This document shows positions 14,297 through 24,991 of a stretch of DNA of 64,000 nt, one piece after another. Origin of the DNA: Whitmania pigra (lineage: Eukaryota > Annelida > Clitellata > Hirudinida > Haemopidae); contig JAJTWR010000308.1 of NCBI GenBank assembly GCA_021613335.1, forward strand, positions 1,451,001 through 1,515,000. The letters are read 5' to 3'. Under the pieces are notes generated by a model. That model was not told the origin of the DNA and searched no databases. It saw nothing but the letters and a program-made list of their open reading frames with translations. Each line of letters opens with the position of its first letter. Position 1 is the first letter of the stretch. The translations under genes and the position numbers were made by a program.

Positions 14297-14539
14297 TCCA
14301 ACTGGTTTCCTCCATGGTTTTGAGTTTTTCGCTTGTGACGCTTCCATATGACGTAAGTGCCAGAGAGAACTGTTGTTGATAAATTCATTACCGTGCTTTT
14401 GAATTGCGCTAAGAGAAGTACGATTTTGAAAAGATCACTCCTGTCCAGTTGCAAACGAATGCAGTCACAAGAACCTGCGGAGAGGGAAACCCACTTAGAC
14501 GGTTGTGTGTCATCCATATATGAACGTCTTTCTCGTCAT

Positions 14540-16190
14540 ATTTCATCGGCAGCCCTGACTTTTATGTATTCGCATGAGGGCATCCTGGAGTGACCGTCCA
14601 CTATCCATTCATTAATTCCTGTTCCTTGGAAAAACGACTGAAGTCCATATCCATCGACCGACTCATACAAACATGTCCCATTTTCATACTTCAGTTGTTT
14701 CTTAGCTATGGGTCCCTTCGATTTTCCGAATTTTCTGTATTCGCAAAGAATTGGGCTATTATCCTTCAGAGTATTAAGCAGAAATTCATTCTCATTGGTC
14801 TTGGACTGCGTCACGAATGCCGACATTCGATTAAATCTTATGATCGGCGCCATTTCCTGAGCTGCAATATTTTAGGGTCCTGAGTCCAACTCGATTCCTC
14901 CATCCTTAACTCCCGCATGGAAGAAAGCAACGGGCGTGTCTTTCGGAAAGTGCAGCCATTGTCAAACAGCAGATCTTATCTTGGTGTCAGAAGCACTTAG
15001 AGATTTTAATGAAATGCTATTGAAAGTCAAGCAGTGCACAAGACTTGGTATTAAATGATATCTGAGGGCGTACAGTTTTTTGTTTGGCTTCAATGGAGCC
15101 CTAAATATTGAATGCAGATTGTTTTAAAAAACATGTAAAAAATGTTCATTGCCGCATTATGATATTGATTTCAATATAAAGATCCGGGTTGACAATCCAT
15201 GGATTATTTTTCCTCTGCACTTCCGCCCTCAGAGATGAGCATTTTTGAGCTTTGATACTCAATCCCACTTTCGCTAAAGACCCCCCCAACTTGTTCCAGA
15301 AACCTTTTCATTCCAATATCTGTAGAGGATAACATAATAAAATCATCGGCAAAGGTAGTAGTCATTCGACTGACGAATTAATGTCGCCAGTCACACCGAT
15401 GGAAAGGTCTACTGCCATCACCATGTTGATCACCGCATTGAAAAGTAGAGGAGACATGGGGGTCTCCTTGGCGAGCGCATCTGTTCACTGGAATGTGACT
15501 CAATTTTCACCCAATCTTTATCCGATCGAGCAGTTGCGATAAGCTTCTGAAATGTATCTCAGCATGAATGGCGGAGTTTCGAGTCTGTAGGCTGCTCTAA
15601 CAATCGATTGATGCGAAACCGAATCAAATGCTTTGCTCACGTCGATGAAGGTGAGGTTCAGCCTTTGCTTATGCTTCCTCTTTTTCTTTATGGTTGCTTT
15701 TACAAACCATATATTGTCTGCTAGGCCATCGCCGTTCCTAAAAGCCTTGACGATTTTAAAAAGCCCAGTGAGAACATTCTTCTGCTCAGCACGAGGTGGA
15801 AACACCTGCCCATAATTGGTCCAACAGTGATTGACCTGAAATCGCCTGGATTGAGTGTTCCTTGTTTTTTTGAATACAAGTAACAATTCCCCTTTTGAGC
15901 ACATCTGGTAGACATCCATTGAACAGCCAGAGTGTCACATGAACATTTTGTACAGGTCAACGTTTTTCATTTCATTCAAACCAGGAGAAGAATAATTCAA
16001 ATTTCTGGATGAAGACCTTCTCCCAATACTCAAGCAATGCCTCATCAGCAGGAGGCACAGAATCTTTCTCATTATCTCCACTCAATACAAACTGAGCTCC
16101 CAAACTTGGACTTTTTCTGAACATTCGTTGAACTTTCGCATAATGCTGTCTTTGCAGCTCCATTTTCTTTGCTCTCTTTGATTGATGGTT
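14540..16190 (-). pseudogene. R2-clade-like LINE relic (reverse transcriptase)
   Basis: Broken into several frames. In order on the minus strand: an N-terminal stretch ending with a YWEKVF motif (about 16160-15975); RT fingers and palm with LTFIDVSKAFDSVSHQSI (about 15700-15600); the catalytic FADDFIMLSSTDIGMKRFL motif near 15350-15290; and a C-terminal part with GINEWIVDGHSRMPS (about 14850-14540), which recalls the region after the thumb in R2-type proteins. Stops and frameshifts separate the pieces, so the element is dead. The RT motifs are clear; placement in the R2 clade rather than a neighbour is inference. Confidence 0.75.
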
Positions 16191-16192
16191 GG

Positions 16193-16670
16193 CGGTGACC
16201 CGTCATAACAGCCCGGCGATAAAATAGCCCCGTCATAACAGCCCGGCGATAAAATAGCCCCGCGTCAAAATAGCTCCGTCAAAACCGCCCCCACAAAACA
16301 GCCCTATCATTACAGCCCGGTGACAAAATAGCCCAGGACGAAAAAATTCTGTCAAAACAGCCCCGACAAAATAGCCCCGTCAATGTATTTTAAAAAAATT
16401 TGTGATTTGAATACATTAACCGATAACTGGTTCCAAATTTAATTCAAAATTAGTGATTTGAAGATTTATCGTCTAAAATATTATAAGGATTCCGGCTACT
16501 TCCTCACTTTACATGGACTTTTCAAGCTGGTATTTAATATAAATTATCCTCACCTTATCATCACGTCATGTGGACAATAACAAATCCACAAAGAACCAAT
16601 TCTACCGCTATTTTGACGGGGCTGTTTTGTCGGGGCTATTTTGTCGCCGGGCTATTATGACGGGGTGCCA
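16193..16670. mobile_element. Foldback / MITE-like element with tandemly repeated inverted ends
   Basis: The left arm (to about 16385) is built from degenerate repeats of AAAATAGCCCCGTCA and AACAGCCCGGCGA words, including two near-identical 30-bp units in a row. The right arm (about 16612-16668) is the inverted complement (GACGGGGCTGTTTTGTCGG). Outer ends read CCCGTCATAACAGCCCGGC and, inverted, CCCGTCATAATAGCCCGGC. The AT-rich core has no coding capacity. I could not settle a target-site duplication. Confidence 0.7.
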
Positions 16671-16801
16671 TGATTGGATGTTCTGACAAATCCGACCCGC
16701 CAAGGTCTTCATTTTCCCATATCCGGCCGCCGACTGTAGAACCCACACCTGCCATAGATCTTATAGAAATCATACTTATTATGGTCGACCCCATAAAAAA
16801 A

Positions 16802-16857
16802 AGTCCAAATCATCTCAGTTATGCAAAGGACTATAATCAAATAAATTAATAATAAAA
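16802..16857 (+). mobile_element. LINE 3'-tail micro-insertion (older copy)
   Basis: Contains CAAATCATCTCAGTTATGCA and an ATAA-type tail, as at the 3' end of the 21073-25144 LINE. It is flanked by imperfect repeats of a TCGACCC-TAAAAAAA word, either an aged target-site duplication or a pre-existing tandem repeat. Confidence 0.6.
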
Positions 16858-17252
16858 ATAATACTCCCCATAGTCGACCCTAAAAAAATACTACCTATGG
16901 TTGATTCTATAAAAAATAATAATTCGAAATAAAATGTTTCAACTAAAGAGTTCTAAGCTACGCAAATAAAACCTAAAAATTAGAAACTTTAAAGAACTTA
17001 AGTTTTTTAATTTATTAAAATTTTATTTAATGTACCATGTAATCAAAATTTAAAAAAAAAATAGATTAACCTAGATTGATTTATTTTGGTTAAAAAATTT
17101 TTTATAATTAATTAATTAAATTCAGATTTATATTCAGAATCTTTTAATCGCACCTCGACTTCAGCGCGACACGCTGTAATTCATGAGTAATTCAAACAAA
17201 TTTGTTCTGAAATACAAGGTCGACAAATAGCATTTAATCCATAAAAGCAAAT

Positions 17253-18056
17253 ATGTCTTCACTCAATAAAAAAGTCGATGAGTTCAAGAAAAGGCTCGCT
17301 GCAAATTCATCGGTGATTAGTCAAACATCGGCTCCGAAGAAAAGAGCTTGCGACGACCAAGCAGCAAATGCGAAATCCAAAAAAATGAAATTGGACACTT
17401 CATTCTCAAACGGGAAGTCCAAAAATCCCTTATATGTGCTAAATATGATCGTGAATCACATGAGGGATCGCTATCGAAGTGGTAAAACTAATCGCTTGAA
17501 TCTCGATGGGATCCTCCAAGAATTAGAGATGGAGGTATCTCCAGACACCAAAAAATGGCTCGATGACGAGGCTCTTCAAAACAACGTGAAAATAGATGCA
17601 CAAGGCAATTACTACTTGTTCAAACCGGATTTGAAAGTCACTAATGCGAAGGGTTTGAAGATCCTTCTCGAACAACAGTTCTCGGATGATGTCGGAGCAA
17701 TTTCCATGGATGCGCTGGAAGAATCGATTCCGAATTGTGCTAAGGTGTTGGAATCAGTTAAAGATTCGTTGGTAATTATCGGCAGACCTGACAAGAAACG
17801 ATTTGTTTTCAAAAAAGTCGTCGGTGTTTCAACCCCGATAAAAGATGACTTTCTGCATCTTTGGAGGTCAGTCTCAGTCGAAGGAACGATAGAGGATGTT
17901 TTACGACAGAATAAAATTCACTGCTTTGCCTCCTCATCAAAGCAAGCGAATGTTCCATCGAAAGTTAACAAACCCAAGAGAACTTCCAAGAAGAACAAGG
18001 AATTGAAGCACAACTCGCACATCGCTGAGCACCTCATAAACTATCAGGACAACTAG
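17253..18056 (+). CDS. GTF2E2: General transcription factor IIE subunit 2 (TFIIE-beta)
   Basis: Nuclear subunit of TFIIE, which recruits and regulates TFIIH at RNA polymerase II promoters and binds promoter DNA through tandem winged helices. This single uninterrupted reading frame encodes 267 residues, close to the usual 290. A basic N-terminus (KKRACDD, KSKKMKLD) is followed by the core winged-helix region (about residues 57-205, with YVLNMIVNHMRDRY, WLDDEALQNNVKI and GRPDKKRFVFKK), then LWRSVSVEG and a Lys-rich tail, all in family order. The ATG is the first in frame and AATAAA lies at 18090-18095. The gene has no introns and sits inside duplication unit A, with no counterpart seen in unit B. 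Both points fit a retrocopy or a loss from unit B, but the frame is intact and looks functional. Confidence 0.93.
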   Translation: MSSLNKKVDEFKKRLAANSSVISQTSAPKKRACDDQAANAKSKKMKLDTSFSNGKSKNPLYVLNMIVNHMRDRYRSGKTNRLNLDGILQELEMEVSPDTKKWLDDEALQNNVKIDAQGNYYLFKPDLKVTNAKGLKILLEQQFSDDVGAISMDALEESIPNCAKVLESVKDSLVIIGRPDKKRFVFKKVVGVSTPIKDDFLHLWRSVSVEGTIEDVLRQNKIHCFASSSKQANVPSKVNKPKRTSKKNKELKHNSHIAEHLINYQDN

Positions 18057-18279
18057 GCACAGATGATGAAAGATGATTTTCAATCGATTAATAAATTTAT
18101 TATTTTAAGTCTTGATTCTAAAATAAAAATGGTTCCTTTGCAATAATTTGTGTTTCGAGGTTGCCATCTTTCTGTATATTTCAACATTTCTTTAACTTAA
18201 TATAGAATAGTAATAGTTTTACATTAGGAATAAATTGATGCGACACCATATGAATAGCATAAGATGAGACCTTTTTTAT

Positions 18280-18790
18280 GTGCTTTTTATGCAGATAGTT
18301 TAATATCCGGAATCAAGGTCGCCGAAAAGGGATAGGGACAAGCAACTACTATAAAATTAATATTACGCTTGGCCACCGTCTTTTTCGACTCATGCTGCCC
18401 GATTTCATGTGTATTTCGGTTACATAAATGAGTCAATTGTGACGATTCACTTTCCCGCTTATGTGAAACGTTGCTTCATCGGAGAAAATTCGTCTGTGTA
18501 ATTTCGTTTTCAGAATCTTGCGGACAGAAGTTACTGGAGTGTTCAGCTCAAAGGATGCTCGTCGCAATGATTTTTTTTTGGGCTCTGATCGAATGCCCTC
18601 TCAACGTCAATAACTGCCTCTAAAATGATTACTGGCCTTCTTGATCGAGGTCTATTTTTCACTAATCCTGTTTCTTTAAACTGTATTATCCAATTTTCAA
18701 TAGTGTTTCTATGTGGTGCAGCTTTTCAATAATGAGACTGAAATCTTCGCCTCACTGCTGTGACAGACTTCAATTCAGCGAGCCAGAGTT
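18280..18790 (-). pseudogene. Tc1/mariner-like transposase relic
   Basis: Minus-strand fragments in shifting frames. There is a helix-turn-helix-like part (NTIENWIIQFKETG, then NRPRSRRPV near 18690-18640), SFELNTPVTSVRKILK, and RRIFSDEATFHISGKVNRHN followed immediately by a stop. After a frameshift comes a continuation toward 18285 with CPYPFSA. FSDEATFH followed by GKVNRHN is typical of an invertebrate IS630/Tc1-mariner-type transposase family. Dead copy. Confidence 0.7.
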
Positions 18791-19187
18791 TGATTTTAAC
18801 ACAGTTAACTTTCATAACAACGTATCAATGTAAGATTCTTCATTAATTGCTTGAATCTATTAATAGTTTCTAATTCCTCTGTTACGATTTTTCATATGAC
18901 TCGATAAACCACACCCATTATTTGTACCACGGTGCTCATTCATCCAAGATGAAAGAAAAAATAATTGGCATGGAAAACCCACTGGAAGAAGTTTCTTAAC
19001 TTTTTTGTTCAAAAAGATGTTTCTGAAGTGAATGTGGTGTTGTGGGTCTCTCTTGTTGGTGTCTTTGAAATAATATCAAAACATTAGAACGACTGTTGAG
19101 TTATTTTCATCGATAATTGGTATAGAACAGTTTTGTTCCGCCTACAATTCCGACGAAAATGGAAGTGATATTTCGTTGAGCAGCAGA

Positions 19188-19195
19188 ATGCAAAT
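19188..19195 (+). promoter_or_regulatory. Octamer (POU-type) motif ATGCAAAT, copy A
   Basis: A perfect octamer inside the strongly conserved part of the block upstream of Sox. The same motif is present in copy B at 32399-32406. POU factors commonly act with SoxB proteins. Function here is inference. Confidence 0.45.
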
Positions 19196-19847
19196 GTGGT
19201 TCTATATTTGTGTCCCACATTCATTAGCCCCTCATGAGTTTTACATTGCCCCAGGCCATTCCTCATATCCTGATAACATCACTTCACCTCAAATGGACGA
19301 TGCACCATTTTTGAAGATACCATGATCTCCAATTCTTTAAAAAAAAGGAGAGACGTAATACTAAACTGTTTTCTTTTCAGCCGTTCCCCATTCATTAATA
19401 AACTAAGACGGAATTTAAAATTTATTACGGAGAATTAGACAAATTGCATAACCAGAAATGAGTTTCTGTGGTCTGCCGCTGAGTCTCCCCAGGGCGTCAA
19501 TCCACAACTTCTTGAACGGACAGGTTTTTTCGGCTTGCTTGGTTCGGATGGAGCCTTAAGTTGCATAACCATCCTATCAATCACCATAGGTAAACACGAT
19601 GTGATGAAATCCAAACACTGCTACACCTGTAAAAGAGAACATTTCTTGGAGAAATCTCTTTTTTCCAAACTATTCAGCGTTTTCCACTCTGTTTAGTAAA
19701 ACAAACTTAGTTATTCATCAAATCAAATCATTGCGAGAAACATCGTCCAGCACTTAAAATACCACTTGGTCATTAAAATCAATAAATTATTAAAAGGCCA
19801 GTAAAACTCTTAAATTGCATGTTGCTTGCTCATATGGATCATTCAGT

Positions 19848-20228
19848 CCACAACAATAGCAAAACATGAATATTAATAATCATTCAGTACACGACAATAG
19901 CAAACCAGAATATTAATATTCATTTACTAAACAACAATAGCAAACCAGAATATTAATATTCATTTACTAAACAACAATAGCAAACCAGAATATTAATATT
20001 CATTTACTAAACAACAATAGCAAACCATGATTATTTATATTCATTTACTAAACAACAATAGCAAACCATGATTATTTAATAATCATTTAGGCCACACCAA
20101 TAGCAAATCATGAATATTAATAACCACTCAATCCGCAACAATAGAAAAACATAAATATTAATAATTACTCAATCCGCAACAATAGAAAAACATGAATATT
20201 AATATTCACTCAATCCACAACAATAGCA
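19848..20228 (+). repeat. 40-42 bp minisatellite with AACAATAG in most units
   Basis: Ten tandem units with a 40-bp core period and small indels. The consensus runs ACAATAGCAAACCAGAATAT then TAATATTCATTTACTAAACA. The octamer AACAATAG is perfect in eight units, GACAATAG in one and ACCAATAG in one. It is absent from the matching place in copy B (about 33085). It ends about 75 bp before the candidate TATA box of the truncated Sox copy. Confidence 0.95.
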
Positions 20229-20303
20229 AACAATGAAGATCAAAGGGGAGACAAATTAAACTTTTGATGTCCTAACAAAGGACCTGATCCTACAACTGGC
20301 TCC

Positions 20304-20312
20304 TATTTAAAG
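20304..20312 (+). promoter_or_regulatory. Candidate TATA element of truncated Sox copy
   Basis: TATTTAAAG, followed about 25-30 bp later by TTCATTGTACACAG, a plausible start region. The same context in copy B reads CATTTAAAG at 33176-33184. Suggestive only. Confidence 0.35.
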
Positions 20313-20461
20313 AAATATCAAACAGTGGGAGAATTCATTGTACACAGAAGTTGGACGAAGTTGATTCTTTGGGAGGACTGAAGATTCTCGATTCAAATTT
20401 CATTTTTCTATCTATTGTTTTTATCGCCTGAGTTAAATTACAGACTCTTGACGCTGTTTCT

Positions 20462-20746
20462 ATGAATCCTCAAAGTACGTTATACTCCAACTCGAGCAGT
20501 GATGGCGCCGATGTTATGAGGCCCATGAATTCTTTCATGGCTTGGTCGGAAGGTCAGAGGAGGAAGATTTCTCAGGAGAACCCTCGCATGCACAACTCGG
20601 AAATATCGAAACAACTCGGCATACAGTGGAAGAAACTGTCAGATGCAGATAAGAAGACGTTTATCGACGAAGCCCAGCGGTTTCGAGCCCAGCTCATGGC
20701 CGATCATTCTGACTACACATTTCGGCCCAAATGCATCAAATTCTGA
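20462..20746 (+). pseudogene. Truncated SoxB paralogue, HMG box only
   Basis: An intact 94-residue frame: a 19-residue leader, then an HMG box closely related to the SoxB gene at 33838-35076. The leader shares its first bases with that gene (ATGAATCCTCAA), but the polyglutamine tract is missing. It ends four residues after RPK, where the duplication breakpoint joins LRCH-downstream sequence that supplies CIKF and the stop. DNA-bending residues (RPMN, FM, W) remain, yet about 15 of 71 box positions differ from the full gene, including NAFMVW to NSFMAW and a K-to-E change. No transactivation region is left. It could be a decaying pseudogene or a short DNA-binding competitor. Codon-level substitution tests would decide. 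Confidence 0.75.
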
Positions 20747-21060
20747 TTGAAATGTTTCTCTTTTTAAATGAGATTAACTTATTTCACGTTCATTAAAAAT
20801 CTAATTTGCATCTTGATCGTATTACCGACATTTGAGTTTGTAAGATTTTTTTCTAGTTTGTAAGATTTTTTTCTAGTTTGTTGACATGTGGTATATTTTA
20901 TTAACATCCACTTCATAACTAGATGATTAGGACGGGATTTCTCTACCGTTTGTCGTTTATCTATCAATACATAACTGCCGACCTTCAAAGTTGGCTGATA
21001 GCGGAATTTTGGAGTGACAAACATGGTCCCTGCTGAAGGTATATAAGCGATGGACGAAGG
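20732..21060. other. Left end of duplication unit B (LRCH-downstream copy)
   Basis: Begins with the sequence also found from about 12447. Shared words include TCTGATTGAAATGTT, GAGATTAACT-like, TTGTTGACATGT and TCTCTACCGTTTG. It contains a small local duplication (TTTGTAAGATTTTTTTCTAG twice). No gene recognised. Confidence 0.6.
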
Positions 21061-21142
21061 CTTCCAAGTCTTTGGGGGAGTTTTTATCGGGCGTTTCACA
21101 TTCTATCGTGCGTTAGAAATTGCTGCTGCTAAATAAGAGACA

Positions 21143-21319
21143 ATGGATAACATGGAGATGATGGACGACGGCTTCCGAACCGTCGAGAGTCGGAAGCGCA
21201 GAAGGATGGAATCCTTTGCGTCTTCCACCTCCAAGAAGCCGAGGAAAGAGACGAAGGTCTTCATCAAGATGGAGACGAAAAATCTGAACCCAGTCCGGGT
21301 TCAGCCCCAAAACCGGTGA
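21143..21319 (+). pseudogene. LINE ORF1 remnant
   Basis: A 58-residue frame starting MDNMEMMDDGFRTVESRKRR. It is basic and hydrophilic and ends just before the endonuclease. A full ORF1 with zinc knuckles would be several hundred residues, so most of it and the start of ORF2 have been deleted. Confidence 0.6.
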
Positions 21320-21350
21320 ATTCGTTTCCTTTTTGAATTCCTAAAAATCT

Positions 21351-22133
21351 TTGCCTGATGTAATCTTGCTCCAAGAAACATTTCTAAAAAGCAAGCATTC
21401 TTTCAGACTTAGAGGTTATCAAGTGGAGCGGTTCGACCGGTCGGATGATATCTTTCATGGCGGCATCCTCACATGCGTCAGGGAAGGGCTGTCGTACAGC
21501 ACCGCGATGGTCTGTCAGGATCCTCAGTGCCAGTCGACCACGATCATCACGAAGTCAAGGCGGCTCAAGATCGTCAACTTCTATGCGCTTCCTGGGAAAC
21601 CTTTCTCGAGAGACGTGTTGGAGTCCATCCTGAACCACCAAGACGCCATCGTGTGCGGGGACCTAAACGCCCACTCTCCCATCTTCGGAGCTAGTCGCTC
21701 CGATTCGAGAGGTAAGATCGCGGAAGAATTAGCACCTAACCTGAACTTAGTCATTTTAAATTCAGGAGAGGCTACCCACATAGCTCACAACGGCAGTCCG
21801 ACACCCCTCGATGTCTCGCTGGCCTCACTGCACTGGGCGGCCAGGACTACTTGGAAGGTTCTCAACACAGGCCTTGGCAGTGATCACCTCATCATTCAGA
21901 TGAAGATCAATGACAAGGCTCTCCGTGAGGACCTGGGACCAGCGAGAATAAACATGAGGACACTCAACTGGAACACCTTCCAGTCCAAGTGCTCCTCCCT
22001 CATCCTCCAGCAGCTACCTTCGAACAACCTGGAGGAGAACACGAAGTTCATCACCGACTCCATCGCCAGTGCAGCCACAGAGAGCTCCTCGATCTATAAG
22101 GGGCAGAGCAAGAGGCCTCTCGTCCCTTACTGA
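21351..22133 (+). pseudogene. LINE ORF2, endonuclease part
   Basis: An AP-like endonuclease that nicks target DNA in target-primed reverse transcription. Visible motifs are ILLQETFL, GGILTCVREGL, CGDLNAHSPIFGA and GSDHLIIQMKI. The N-terminal first motif is missing because of the upstream deletion. The frame stops at a TGA after RPLVPY. The continuation toward the RT lies in another frame (from about 22160), so at least one stop and one frameshift separate the domains. Confidence 0.85.
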
Positions 22134-22342
22134 AACAACGATCGGATACAGTCAAAGATCGGAACAAGAAAAGAGCCGTTCACAGGCGACTGAGATCGGA
22201 GTCGAGTCATGATGAATACAAGCGAGCGAAGGGTCAAGCCCAGTGGACTATAAAGAATGCCAAGAGGGAATACTGGAGACTGCACTGCGCCAGCTTCGAT
22301 GGCTCAACGGGTATCGCCACTCTCTGGAGATCCATCAAAGGG

Positions 22343-24991
22343 ATGAATGGCAATCGCTCGGGTTCACGAGTCCCCCCTATCGCCTCTGACTCTGGGGGTC
22401 CACTCGGAAACTCAGAGAAAGCAGGCACGCTCGCCCGATTTTTTGCGCAAGCCAGCAGCAACGCGAACCTCTCCCCGCCTTTCGCACAAGCCAAGTCTAC
22501 TCTCCTGCTGTCCCCGGAACTCTTCTTGCCGGAGGACTCCCCCATCTCTGATCCCATCAGCATTTCCGAAGTCCTCGACGCTCTAAGGAAATGCGGAAAT
22601 TCTTCGCCGGGACCTGACGGCATCCATTACGAGATGATCAGAAGGCTCCCAAGCTCCAGTCTCAAAGGGATCGTGGCCCTCTTCAACCAGTCCTGGCTTT
22701 CAGGAACGGTTCCCTCCTTATGGAAGAGAGCCACGGTCGTACCAATCCCTAAGAAAGGGAAGCCTCCTGCTTTTCCTTCCTCTTATCGGCCTATCTCTTT
22801 GACCTCCACTCTCTGCAAACTCCTGGAGAGGGTGATTGCCACGAGACTCCGATGGTTCCTAGAAAGCGGTAACCTGTTGAACCAGTACCAAGCGGGCTTC
22901 AGAAAAGCCCGAGGCTGTGTAGATCACATAGCCAGGCTGACGCAGGACATCGCCGCATCCTCAACCAAGAAAAGGAAGACTCTCGGAGTTTTCCTCGACA
23001 TGGAGAAGGCATTCGACATGGTTTGGAGAGAGGGGATCATCGAGCAACTCTCAAGGATGGGCATCAAAGGGAAACTCTTGATGTGGATCCACAATTTCTT
23101 TCAGGATAGGAGTATCCAAGTGAGGGTCGGATCCTCCCTCTCCGAACCGGTCAACCTAGAGAATGGCACACCACAGGGTACCATCCTGAGCCCGCTGTTA
23201 TTCATCATCATGATAAACTCGGTTCCGGAACCGACAAGCGGGGTCGAGCTGTCCATGTATGCCGATGACATTGCCATTTGGACGTCCGGAACGTCCATAG
23301 AAGCACTGACATCGAAAATGCAGAAACAACTCGACAAAATGGCTAAGTTTCTATTTGCTAATAGTTTTAAGATCTCCGCATCTAAATCCCAAGCAGTTCT
23401 TTTTCCAGAATACCAGAATCGGACGAGGAATGCGGGCATCAGACTGAGGATCGGAGCGGAGGAGATCCCCCTGTCTCAAACAGCCACCTTTTTAGGAATC
23501 GTTCTGGACGCAAGACTAAATTGGAAGGCCCACCCAAAGACTGTCAAGACGAGATGCACCAAGAGATTCAACGCCATGAAAGCCATTTCAGGCAGTTCGT
23601 GGGGGGCGAGCAAATCCACCCTGCTCACGGTCTATAGAGCCACCATCCGCTCTGTCCTCGATTATGGATGCGAGGTAATCGACCTGGGATGCAAGCAGAT
23701 TCGAGACACATACGACAGTCTTCAGTATCAGGCACTGAAGATCTGCTGCGGTGCCATGAAGGGCACAAGTGCCTCGTCTTTGCGGGTGGAGTGCGGTGAG
23801 CTTCCCCTCGACCTTCGTCGTAAGAAGCTCATGGCAAACCACGCCCTCAGGTCGTACGCCACAAATAATGAACCCGTTAAAAATAAATATTTCATTTCAG
23901 AGCCAAAGTCCCAAGTCGAAGTGAGGTTCCACTGCAGGATGAGGATAAGAGGCGAGGAGCCTCCGCATAAGAAAGTCGAGTCGGTCATCCCAGCAGATCT
24001 CCTGGAAGACATCAGGGAGGTACCTCTCAGATGCCCTCCTTGGAGACTGAGCAAGCCGACGATCGACTCCTCGAACCTCTCCTTCGAAGCCGACAACCCT
24101 TTGCGGATGCTGGTGGCAAGGGAGAAAATAGAGGATCTCCATGGCAGCCTCCTCTGCTACACGGACGCCTCCAAGACCGAGGACAACAAGGCCGGAATTG
24201 GGATTTACATCCCAATGAAGGAAGTAAACATCAGTCTCAGGACGTCGAGTCACAGCTGCATTAGTTCAATCGAACTAGCAGCCATCGAGCGGTGTTTGCT
24301 ATATGTCAAGGACTCATATCAGGAGGAGTCCTTCGACATTGTCGTCCTAAGTGACTCGCTTAGTGCCCTACAGGCACTAAAGGACGGCAACAATTATGCT
24401 CCTGATATTAAAAATGTACAGTTTTTAATTTCAGAAATCCAAGGGAGCGGCAGAAAGGTCACCCTCGTCTGGGTCCCTGCCCACGTTGGAATCCCTGGCA
24501 ATGAAAAGGCCGATGCCCTGGCAAAGGCAGCCACTGCAAGGGATCAGATAGACTTCCGGATTCCGGCGTCTATCAAGGATGTCAAAAGGTCCTTGGCCCG
24601 CAACATCTTCCAACAGTGGCAAACCAGATGGGACGAGGACCCGCGAAGCCAACACTACAAGAAAATAGAGAAACAAGTGTCGACAAAGAGCAAATTCCAA
24701 TGTGTCTCAAGGAGGAAGGAGGTTCTCATCTCCAGACTCCGATTTGGAAAGTGTGCTCTGAATCAACACTTGTTTCTCATGAAACGGCACCCGGACGGAA
24801 GGTGCGAGAAGTGCCCTCAGGAAGACGAAAGTGTGCAGCATTTCCTCATGGAATGCCCAGCCCAGTCTGCCCTGAGGAGAGAAATTAAAATGTACACAGG
24901 TCTATCCGACATGAAATCCATGCTTAGCAATCCAGCAAGTGTGGACATCATTTATCGGTGGATCTGTAAAAACAGATGCGGCTTACTATAA
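22343..24991 (+). pseudogene. LINE ORF2, reverse transcriptase + RNase H
   Basis: An 882-residue frame; in-frame sequence extends upstream to about 22160, so the ATG is not the original start. RT motifs in order: SSYRPISLTSTLCKLLERV, GVFLDMEKAFDMVW, GTPQGTILSPLLF, and the catalytic YADDIAIW. RNase H follows (CYTDASKTEDNKAGIGIY, SSIELAAIERC, VVLSDSLSALQAL, WVPAHVGIPGNEKADALA) with its acidic residues and late His. A C-terminal CEKCPQEDESVQHFLMEC Cys/His element follows. This half is uninterrupted, but the element lacks an intact ORF1 and endonuclease junction. Confidence 0.92.

Larger units (their letters stand above)
18831..20430 (+). promoter_or_regulatory. Conserved block upstream of Sox, duplication copy A
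   Basis: Aligns with 32037-33300 (copy B). Long stretches are almost identical, for example around 19456-19590 versus 32736-32870, while intervening DNA has diverged. It is non-coding: the open frames in it are short and not preserved between copies. Relative to copy B it carries the minisatellite at 19848-20228. It likely holds cis-regulatory elements of the ancestral Sox gene. Confidence 0.65.
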
